Source: Lingula anatina (taxonomy: Eukaryota; Brachiopoda; Lingulata; Lingulida; Lingulidae). From it: DNA of 30,444 nucleotides. Within the stretch, counting starts at the first letter, position 1. Each line of letters opens with the position of its first letter. The notes under the pieces are model-generated. The model did no database searches. It was given only the letters and a program-made list of their open reading frames with translations, and was not told where the DNA came from. Shown here one piece after another: positions 22,041-30,444 of the stretch. A program made the translations under genes and the position numbers. The stretch spans positions 150,632 through 181,075 of the forward strand of contig NW_019775879.1 of NCBI RefSeq assembly GCF_001039355.2, written 5' to 3'.

Positions 22041-22489
22041 TTTCTCACCAGCAAACACAGAACTAAATTATTAAATATGCATACAAAGTCAATTTTTGTC
22101 ACAAAAACCAACCAAATCGCCACAGTCTCTGAAGAGAAGAGAACCTTTGATGATGATGATACCACAGCTATTATTGTAACTAAGATCCAACCACCACGAT
22201 TTTCTAGGACAATGTCATTTAAATTGATCGAGTGATCTATTCAGTTTATCCCTTGGCATGTCGAATTTATTTGAATCATATAAGAATCTAGTAGAAGTAG
22301 TTTACATGTGTTACTGGGAATCCACGCTCCACCGATGCTCGGTTCGTATGTACCTTTAAGTTACCATAACCTTTTTTGGTTATATTATTATAATTGCTTA
22401 TAACAACGTTTTTTGTTTGCTGGGTCTTCCTCATTGGATTTGAAATAAAGATTGGGAATAATTGACGCTTTCGGGTTTCAGAAAGGGGT

Positions 22490-22625
22490 ACTGTTGATGA
22501 CACCCCCCCCCTTCGATTCCTGGTCCCCTCTTGGAACAAGCTGAATTATATAGTTCTAAATCGCACCAAATGGCACCGTTCGCCCTCTAAAATACCAAAA
22601 ATTTTCGGGGCCCCGCGCTGTTTAT
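22490..22625. mobile_element. hAT-like miniature element fragment
   Basis: A C-run, CTTCGATTCCTGG, AAATGGCACCGTTCGCCCTC and ACCAAAAATTTTCGGGG match the interior of the element at 28150-28459 (AAAAGGCACCATTTGCCCTC, ACCAAAACTTCCCGGGG). Terminal repeats are not preserved here. Confidence 0.55.
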
Positions 22626-22909
22626 CAAATTGAAAGTGATAATCTTTATAAGTTCTAGAATATTTTTACAAAAGTTTATGGCCAAACAAATAGCATAAGT
22701 AGCGTAATGAAATCTGTAAAATTTTAGTGTATGTATACTTTAATATAAATTATAATATGCAGACAGTAAAACATATGAAGACTTTATACAGACAAAAGAG
22801 GATCATTTTATTGTTATTATATGGTTATTGTTTGGCCATCTCAGTAGATGTTTTATTGTTTCATTGTTTCAAACTGTGTTATTTGGTTTTGCCCTGAAAG
22901 ACTGGTATG

Positions 22910-22990
22910 TCCCCTTGTTCACCAGCTTCATAGGCCAGCACTCTAACCACTAGGCCATCCTATATGGGTGGATGCCGATAATCACATCTT
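22910..22990 (-). mobile_element. tRNA-derived SINE head, decayed
   Basis: On the - strand, GGATGGCCTAGTGGTTAGAG contains a perfect polymerase III box A (TGGCCTAGTGG). A box-B-like GGGGACATACC follows about 40 bp later but is degenerate. The order and spacing are tRNA-like; the body and tail are not clear. Confidence 0.5.
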
Positions 22991-23439
22991 CAAAAGTGAA
23001 TGGCTTCTCGAGTTAATTATCCAAATTTTGGAAGTGAGGTTCTTTTTAGGTTGTTATTCTAATTCCTGGAGCCTGGACCCCACCCTTTCTAAAATCCATT
23101 TATCTGCCTATGAATGTAATGCTTTCTACTTACCAGTTATCATTTATGTCTAAAGTAAAAACATAGTTGGATAGATTAATAAGGAATCAGAATAAAATAC
23201 ACTTTTATGCCATAGAAGACCAAAAAATGGCCTAGGCTTGTAGTGAGTTTTTAGCCATTGCTTCCTTTAATTACAGGATTTGACAAAATAGAAAAGTACT
23301 AAGTCATTGCAAGGAATTCCACTAAGTATCCACACGTTTGGCAGCACCATGTGTTTATCATCTCCGTGCGTTTAGCAGGGGAAGTGCTTAGCCAACGTGT
23401 ACAGACTTGCTCTTAAACTTATTATACATGGAGAAACGT

Positions 23440-23840
23440 ATACCGGTGAAGCTAAACACACAGATAATTTGGAATTACTTTCATCACCCTCACGTCGTCT
23501 CACAAGGAAAAGTATCTCGTAGCTGCGCAATTTCTCGATACAGCACACAATAATGGAAAAACCGTAAGGTGAATAAAAGTCTGAAATATCCCTCTGACAC
23601 ATAAGCCGCAGAACAAAGCAGTGGATCAAATAGCAGACGTTTGCAAAACAAAATGAAATAAGACCCATTTCAATAAAAGTGTGTTTCTACGTGTTATTTT
23701 TATATTCCTCGGCTAAAGTCGCATATATTACAGTGGTGTTTGCTCTGAATTATTAAGTCAAGGACCTTAGAATACAGTACAAAGACACTTTAGAAGTAAT
23801 AAAAACGAGACAAAGTACGTAACCCACATATTATACTTTT
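23440..23840. repeat. Local duplicated block Q, copy 2 (partner 27230-27660)
   Basis: Strong collinear matches with 27230-27660 include CTCACGTCGTC, GCGCAATTTCTCGA (23525 and 27299), GGAAAAACCGTAAGGTGAAT, CCCTCTGACAC versus CCCCCTGTCAC, AAGCCGCA, and a later TCTGAATT..TAAGTCA block. Short open frames on either strand are not kept in both copies. Confidence 0.75.
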
Positions 23841-23879
23841 CATTTCAACATACTCGACGAACCATTTCCACATTTTTAC

Positions 23880-24111
23880 CTTCAGGATATGTTTGGGAAA
23901 TGGGCTTGTCAGTTGAAAAGTGGTTGCACGGAGCATTGTCAAGATCAGTGCAGTTGCCGTTCACCGTTCGTGCGTCATCTGTGCTGATTGAAACGCTGTC
24001 GATACAGTCCTCGTGCGTTAAGACACACAACATCAATTTCGTACAAATGGAAGTTAATAAGCCTAAAGTATATCTTGACAATTCTTTATGCCTCTTTAAA
24101 CCAATAGCCAT
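23880..24111 (-). CDS. Candidate first coding exon of a secreted or membrane protein
   Basis: ATG at 24111 has a good context (GAAATGG). The first residues are basic (GLKRHKELSR), then a hydrophobic stretch of about 20 residues (YTLGLLTSICTKLMLCVL), then a polar region with cysteines at 36, 54 and 62 and an NCT sequon. After 77 codons the frame reaches a donor, GAAG|GTAAAAATG, in phase 1. This looks like a signal peptide or anchor exon, but I cannot name a family or find the next exon. It could also be chance: the reverse strand is open over the same region. Confidence 0.35.
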
Positions 24112-24169
24112 TTCAATCTACGTAAAGAAAAAAATCCTTCTTTTGCAATGCTGCACAAATTGAAGAACA

Positions 24170-26440
24170 ACTCTATGTACCCACACAGAAATTGTACAAT
24201 GTCACCTACGACACAACAACGGTCTAAGGATATTTAGTATCACACAGCTGCTGAGACAATGGCATACCAAAACAAGAAGATCAATATTGAGAAACACGGG
24301 AAGTTTGTCTTTTGTCGTTTTTTTCCAGTTTCAGTGCAATATCTGATTGCGAGTGGGTGGAGCTAGATTTTATTATTTAGGGAGCTTGCGACATAATATA
24401 CGTACAATCTCTTAAATAACGTATTTAAACTGACATTTGCAAGATCCAAAGGAAGAAACGATACATTACACTAGGTGGGTCTGGTGGGTCAATCGAGTCA
24501 AATGGCCAAATTGTCTATTCTTAAAAGGAGGGGGAGCATCTGGGATTTGAGGATCATAAGGTCAGAAATAAATTATTTGCCACAATTTTAGTCCGGTTTG
24601 ATAATCTTCACATGTTTCTAGGCAAACAAAAATCTTATAGAAATATGAAACTTTATATTTTGGCATCTAATTTGCATGATTTAAGCAAATAATTTATGCA
24701 TGGATAGAGATTGTACTGTTCATATTACTATTGTCTGTATTTCAATGTAAAGGTCCATTGTTTATTTTAGATATTTTTTTAATGATCTGAATTCAATACG
24801 TTACTATTTTTGATGGATATACAGTGCTAAGCTTAATTAATTTACTTCTCTGCATCCTAATTCCGTCACAACGATCCTCTCCCGCTTTCGAGTTCAGGAA
24901 ACGTCTGTTGTTTATACATTTACACTAAGGATCTAAATTTTAATTTTTAAATAATCTCTTAAAATAATTTTACGTACGTATTTCGACAGTGCTCGTAACA
25001 ACGCAGCGTAGATAACTAACGGGGCTGTAGGGCGAGAGGAGGGGCAGAAAAATATGATTTTGGGACATTTTTAAGTGGATAGTATATCTTCATGTCTGGT
25101 CGTGAATGGTGTTTTTTGTTACATGTACCTTTGTCAGACTGGACTTGCAGAAAGAGTATGGTGCGTTATTGTTTTGTAATACATAAAACTGGAATTTTTC
25201 GCAGCTATAATTACTTAGATGCAAGCTGTATCTTTTTTTAAGATTAATCTTTATCTTGTGCTATTCTACAGTATATAAACTACACAAGGGGACGGTCATT
25301 ATTTAAGCTAGAAGAGTGTGGAAAAGAAATGTGGGGCCTGAGAATTTTTAAGCAAAAATTGTGGGGTCTTGAAGTTTGAAAATGACAGATATATTCATAT
25401 TGAAAATTTGCAATGTTAATGCAATGTTTTTACACCTCCTCGTCAAGCATATTTATTTAATCAGAAACCCTATCAACAGCGCAGGATTCAAACGTTTGCA
25501 CGTACGCGAAAGTGCGCTGTTTGTAATATACAAATTGGTGAAATTAACAAACCCTGCCGGCGTTTAGACCTACCGTCTGGTTGATTTAATTTAATTTGCT
25601 TTCTGGTGTCGTTTTGAGAAATTATATTGGAAATGTTCTCTTGATTGAATGTATTAAAAAGTAAAGCCATCGGACTTTCCTTAGAATAACATTTATTTTG
25701 CCTTTATTGTAAGGGGATCCACCCATCCCCCACTCATGATAAAGAAATAGTGCTTGACCGCTAGTGTGAATGTTATAACAAAAAAAACGTACTAAGGTTA
25801 ATCTAAGGCACTACATATCAGAAAACCCAAGAGGTCGGCGAAATTAACCGACTTAACGTATAAAATTTTCACTGCCGCGAAATGATAAACAAATTTAATT
25901 TCTCGAAAGCGAGGCAGGAGACGATTTATACCCTTTTAAAAATTGAATGTATTAATAAAAATCTAAAAAGCGCTAAACCAAAATAAGTTCTGGTTGTAAT
26001 TGGGATCTTCAATAATGATTAATATAATCACCTATCATTTAAAAAAACGAATTGATATATTGTAGAATTTGGAAGCTAAAAGCTGAATTATTGTCTGGTT
26101 CTCATATTGAGGTAAGATGTTTTGTTCGTATGCTCATATGAATAGGGAAGTTTGACATTGACCTGTTTATTCGTGTTTTGTAATTTATATACCATCATTC
26201 GTAGAAAGTGTCATATATCACGGGAATAATATATATAAAATATCAACAAATCTGGTCTGATAAAATGGCATTATTTCTGTCGAATTTCCTTTCATCCTAC
26301 TGGTTTCTTTTATTCTTTATTCTCAAAAGAATATATGTTGGCTGGACTGGTCTTAAAATCGTTTTAACCACTGTTCTTATATATTCTTGTATTATTTTGT
26401 ATATATATTTATTCTTTTACTCATCTTTTAAAGGTGGTTT
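24170..26440. other. Intergenic stretch with one duplicated block; no gene seen
   Basis: Block P copy 2 lies at 24690-24870. The rest is AT-rich; the hydrophobic frame at 26208-26444 is low-complexity and unsupported. The region upstream of 24111 could hold a promoter if the candidate exon is real. Confidence 0.5.
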
Positions 26441-26449
26441 TTAGTGAGT

Positions 26450-26735
26450 ATGTAAATAAATAAATAAATGGGAGGGAGACCCTGAAAGTTTTTAATGCTT
26501 CCGGGGTGAGGGGGGGGGATCATTCCTTTTTTTTTTTGGGGGGGGGGGGAGGGTCACAGGCATTGTCTCCTCCATTGGGGGGGCGGGGTCACAGGCATTG
26601 TCTCCTCCATTTCCCCCTGCCTTAAATGATGACAGGCCCTTAGGATGATAAATTATTTCTCCAAGAGAAAATAAATGAAATAAAAATATTTATTTATTTA
26701 TTTTTATTTATTTATTTATTTATTTATTATTATTG
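26450..26735. repeat. Low-complexity cluster: (AAAT)n, G-runs, 35-bp doublet, (ATTT)n
   Basis: AAATAAATAAAT near 26452, G-runs near 26510 and 26538-26553, a 25-bp identity starting GGTCACAGGCATTGTCTCCT at 26552 and 26587, and ATTT repeats near 26688-26730. Confidence 0.85.
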
Positions 26736-27229
26736 TTTTTTTAAAGAATTTTACTTACCTTGCTATTGTAGTTGTAGCAGTGATTTTCAAAGGTGTGATT
26801 TACTGTACATGGAATTTGTGTCATGGACTTCTTGAATGTGGCTGTGACAGAATCCCATTGCTGTTCGCGCCAAAAACGTCATCACATTAAGTTCAGCCAC
26901 GCCCTGCGCTATTGACCTTGTTAGGACAAATCACGCTTATAGATCTCGTAATTTGGGTCCAGTGGCGCACAAATTCTTAGTTTCAGTTCCGTCAGATATG
27001 TCCTACGCCTATTTTGAACAAACTGTACCGTTTCCTTGATTTTGATTGATAAGTTAACAGTATTTCACTTTATACACTGAGCTGTGTCACCTAATATGTT
27101 AAAACTGCACATCGCCAGAACGTTGTCATCAAAAATGAGTATTCACGTTTATCCAGAACATCAAATAGTTTGCATTCACCTTGAAATTTAAGGTGTCATC
27201 AATGAAGAAATACACGGACAAAACGTGTT

Positions 27230-27660
27230 TGATTCACTTTCATAATTTGGAATTTCTCCCCTCTCACGTCGTCCCACTAGGACTAGTGCATCATAACTGC
27301 GCAATTTCTCGATGCAGCACACAATACTGGAAAAACCGTAAGGTGAATAAAAGATTAAATTATCCCCCTGTCACAAAAGCCGCATACTGGAATTTCATTT
27401 ACCCCTCTCAAATCAAACTGAAATAAGTTTACTTTGCGCTTAAAAGAGGGAAGCGAATGAAAACAATCTTTGCATTGAGACGCATTTCGACAAAAACGCT
27501 CTTCTCCGTATTTGCCCTCCATTTATTTAGTTGCTGTCGTGTATAATGCAGTAGTGTGTGATCTGAATTTTTAAGTCACGGGCTTTAAGAAATCAATACA
27601 ATGACATCTCAGAAGTGGTAAAACGACACAAAGAACGGCACACGTATATTATGCTGTAAA
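27230..27660. repeat. Local duplicated block Q, copy 3
   Basis: Its first part matches 23440-23660, its second part matches both 23660-23840 and 18085-18330. It is the only copy in the window that contains the whole block and so links the other two. Confidence 0.7.
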
Positions 27661-28149
27661 AAAAAGGGTTTCGCTCTTTAGAGAAACATATCGATATATA
27701 CACGTCCAACACTTTTATATGACCCAAAGCTGTGCATTTTTACAAAAGATAATCCCATATGAAAAAAAATACAGGTGTAAAGGGGACCACTCAACCTATG
27801 TGGCGCTGGTTTTGATATAGCACAAGGAATTTGACAACATATCATTCAAGTAGTATAGTGTTTGTCAACGTATTGCGCATTTCATATTATTAAAACTTGA
27901 AATTAAAAAGGGTGATTATCTGCACTGCCCGTTAACGGTAGAATTACTTGTAATTGGTGGATAGTTTACAGTATATTGAGCGTTGTGCTCGCTGAGCATC
28001 ACAATTATTGGGTTCTTCCTTTGATGCATTTCAGTAACATAGGGATTGCGATAGCAGTGCCAGGTACTGCTGATGCAATTGAAATCAGAAAACGGTTTAC
28101 TATATCATCTCAAACTGACTCCGTGGCATTCATGTCGAGGATCTCCAAG

Positions 28150-28459
28150 CAGTGGCGGTTTAGGGCTGAGTAAGGGGATCCTCACCCCCCTTTGATTTCT
28201 GAAATAAAAGACCCTCTTCTTGAAATTAGAATTTTTTACTCAGCTGCTGCATATTTTAGGTCGTACCAAAAGGCACCATTTGCCCTCCAAAACACCAAAA
28301 CTTCCCGGGGTCCTTGAGCAGGCCCGAACAGCACGCCCAGGGGCTGAGAAGCAGCTTTGCATCCCACCCCTGTCACCCCCCTCCCACTTCTAAAAGAAAA
28401 AATAGAGAAAAAAAGCGACCCCCCTCCCTTTTTTAAAAATAACCCTGGATCCGCCACTG
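28150..28459. mobile_element. hAT-like miniature element, 310 bp
   Basis: The ends are CAGTGGCGG at 28150-28158 and its complement CCGCCACTG at 28451-28459, with partly matching AGGG next to each. CAGTGGCGGATCCAGG is a typical hAT-type end. The interior is C-rich and non-coding. A clear 8-bp target duplication is not visible, so the copy is old or one end has changed. Confidence 0.6.
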
Positions 28460-28879
28460 TCAGATTGAGACTCACTTGAAAGTCAGCTTGGTAGGTGGAC
28501 TTCTGAAGTGTTTCTGATATCATCTTAAATAGCATGATTGTAAATACAGTCATCGTTTATATGTGAGACGCAACGTGTATGGAACTTTGAAAAAAAGGTT
28601 GCATTCGTAAATGTTTTACAAATTTAAAAGAAATTCAAACTATATCCTTTTCTACATGTAAATGACTTACAAAAAACATCACCTTTGCTTATAAAATTTT
28701 ATTCCAAAATAGATCTGCAATTCTAATAAATATTTACTACACAGAGGGATAAAGTAAAGGTTATTAAGATGAAGAGGTCCAGTGAAATCTCTCAAAGAAT
28801 GAATATTTAAACAATAAATATGATATACCTGGCTAGAACAATCACTAATGAACAATTTCCAAGGCAGGGATGCTGGATC

Positions 28880-28880
<1 letters not shown>

Positions 28881-28920
<40 letters not shown>
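28881..28920. repeat. Poly-T tract of about 39 bp
   Basis: An uninterrupted T-run, followed by TG-rich sequence (GTGTGTGTCTGTGTG). It could be the A-tail of a reverse-strand retroelement, but no body is recognised next to it. Confidence 0.9.
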
Positions 28921-28924
<4 letters not shown>

Positions 28925-29086
28925 GTGTGTCTGTGTGATTAGTATGTATGTAAGTATGTCTGTGTGTGCAGAATGTAATGTCACATGTACGTTTAGGCCC
29001 ATAACGCAGGCATGGTTAGATGAATAGACCTGACAACTCCCTATTAACGGTTGGCTGGTGACTGCTGATATTGGTTCAGAAACGGT

Positions 29087-29460
29087 TTAGACTACAGTTG
29101 CTGATTCCCTGTGCTCGTTAACCAATGTCTTCAACCGTCTGCCTTTCTCGCCAATGCAAAGAGAATTAAATATGGTCCCACGACGTTGTACTTGAGGGGT
29201 CTTGTCCTTTGGTTCCACTAGGTGTTGTTTCAATGTGCACTCGGGTCTAAAATGCTTTTCATAGATCCAAGAAAGCAATAAATTGTTTCCCACCAGCTAC
29301 CTAGTGCACTTAATGGTATGGTCTTGGCTGTTGACACAGTCAGAGATAGCATAGATGTGGTCCCTGTGGCAGATGGTGATTGTGCCATCTACATATCTCA
29401 ACCTGTCATCTACATATTTCAATCTAAAACGTGAAGTACTACACAAGGAGCTCATGGACC
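29087..29460 (-). pseudogene. Penelope-like retroelement relic: end of reverse transcriptase and GIY-YIG region
   Basis: One - strand frame reads through RLKYVDDRLRYVDGTITI, a duplicated reverse-transcriptase catalytic motif in which the second copy has Gly for the second Asp. After an in-frame stop (near 29302) it continues WIYEKHFRPECTL, then the linker VEPKDKTPQVQRRG and CIGEKGRRLKTLVNEHRES, the signature of a GIY-YIG endonuclease as carried by Penelope-like elements. The usual Cys pair and the first GIY residues before IGE are missing, so there is an internal deletion. The rest of the element is absent. Confidence 0.7.
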
Positions 29461-29589
29461 ATGCCCTGCTTTTTTCCTCTAATCCCTGCTTTCTTGGACA
29501 TAGCCGCTAATTTCACAAAATTTAGTTGATCACTAGAGCGTTCCCAAATTGACAAAAAATAACAATTATAATGTAACTTGAAGGTAAAA

Positions 29590-30444
29590 CAAGGAATGTA
29601 CAATAAAACAAGATTTATTACAGCATGAATTTTCTGTTTGAGCAAACACTATGAGTAAATACAGATTTTGAGACGAGCAACCTGTCATTTGTCTCTTTGC
29701 CTGATACAACAAGTTAATTCTATAAGGATATTTTTAATTGAACACTAACTCATTTTACGTTAATGTTTCTAATTATCACAAAAACACCACCCATATCTGT
29801 AAAGGCGTGTGAGGGTAAAAATGCAATTAACGGGCTAGTCATTCTCATCTCGCCAGCAAATAATGCTATGTAACCGTAACAGTGGAGCAAGTTGACAAAA
29901 CCTTAACAATGCCAAATTGAATCTGTATGAAAGAATAAGGCAGTAACTATCCAACAATAATAAAGATACCTTCTACAGCGGTAGCATTATGCTTATAATG
30001 TATATGTTCATGAAAAACACAAAATTAATCATCAATGCTACCTCATGTCAGTCTTTATAACAACATCTGAATCCTACAGGTAGGCCTATCTCATGTCTTA
30101 ATAAAAAGTAATCAATAAAGGATAAGATACAACGACTCTCTACAAATGCTGACCAGTTAGAAAAGTTGTGACAAAATGCCTCAACATGTACGGCTTAAAT
30201 CCTGAATATTTTGTCATTCAATTTCGATGCAAAGTTGCAAATTATGAAGATACAGGCTGGGATAGGTAAATGTCTGACATATTTAACTACTTAAATCTGC
30301 ATCTGCAATGGGGAATCTTACGTACACAATACAATATAAACTGATGATGCACGATTATATATGATCCAGGAGATGAATATACAATATCAATATACAATAT
30401 CAAAACTTGTACACTATGTTACAATAGAGGTTGTTACTGCCAGA
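29590..30444. repeat. Segmental duplication, copy B (partner at 6310-7750)
   Basis: Collinear with copy A as listed there, and still matching when the window ends. It has a single 66-bp-type unit near 29930-29995 and lacks the AATAAA of copy A. No gene is seen in it. Confidence 0.8.

Noticed and set aside
22925-22985. Functional tRNA gene on the - strand
   Set aside because: Box A fits but box B is degenerate and the arms do not pair well, so a SINE relic is more likely.
23372-23668. 98-codon - strand frame that might continue the candidate secreted exon
   Set aside because: It lies in duplicated block Q and is not open in the matching copy at 27230-27420 in the same frame; no fitting acceptor was recognised.
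26208-26444. 78-codon hydrophobic + strand frame
   Set aside because: AT-rich composition gives Ile/Leu/Phe/Tyr codons by chance; no splice or family evidence.
28679-29002. 107-codon - strand frame with a lysine run
   Set aside because: The lysines are the reverse of the poly-T tract; no other support.

Overview
This 30.4-kb window comes from an AT-rich animal genome with split genes, GT-AG introns and many decayed transposons. Gene content and repeats point to a lophotrochozoan, most likely a bivalve mollusc: a multi-domain LRR-Roc-COR protein with a CARD-like tail, a Penelope-like retroelement relic, a Tc1/mariner element, hAT-type miniature elements and many low-complexity tracts. The species assignment is an inference, not a sequence match.

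Two genes are clear and they converge. On the + strand, positions 412-5628 hold the last eight coding exons of an SLC38 amino-acid transporter, closest to SLC38A11; its 5' part lies before the window. Its exon 5 ends in a 73-bp direct repeat that duplicates the splice donor. Its large fifth intron (about 2.1 kb) holds a GC-rich island and a degenerate tandem array carrying nuclear-receptor-type motifs. On the - strand, 14216-9874 encodes a two-exon protein of about 1350 residues: leucine-rich repeats built from eleven 46-residue double modules, a Roc GTPase domain, a COR region, and a separate last exon with a CARD-like domain. This resembles the MFHAS1/ROCO class of signalling proteins and suggests an innate-immune or cell-death role.

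Between the two 3' ends (6.4-9.8 kb) is non-coding DNA with a 66-bp minisatellite (6760-7160) and a near-identical 88-bp satellite of 15 units (8307-9612). The stretch 6.3-7.75 kb has a diverged collinear copy at 29.6-30.4 kb that runs off the window end and lacks the minisatellite expansion.

Upstream of the LRR gene (14.4-30.4 kb) the DNA is mostly intergenic and repeat-rich. It holds a Tc1/mariner element with intact ends and a dead transposase (16091-17477), a TA-flanked miniature element with CAACGTTG-rich ends and a 193-bp tandem duplication over its right end (19611-20871), several microsatellites, a tRNA-derived SINE relic, two or more hAT-like relics, a Penelope-like relic (29460-29087, - strand) and diverged local segmental duplications. 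One possible first exon of a secreted or membrane protein is seen on the - strand at 24111-23880. No rRNA, intact tRNA, CRISPR array or operon structure was found.
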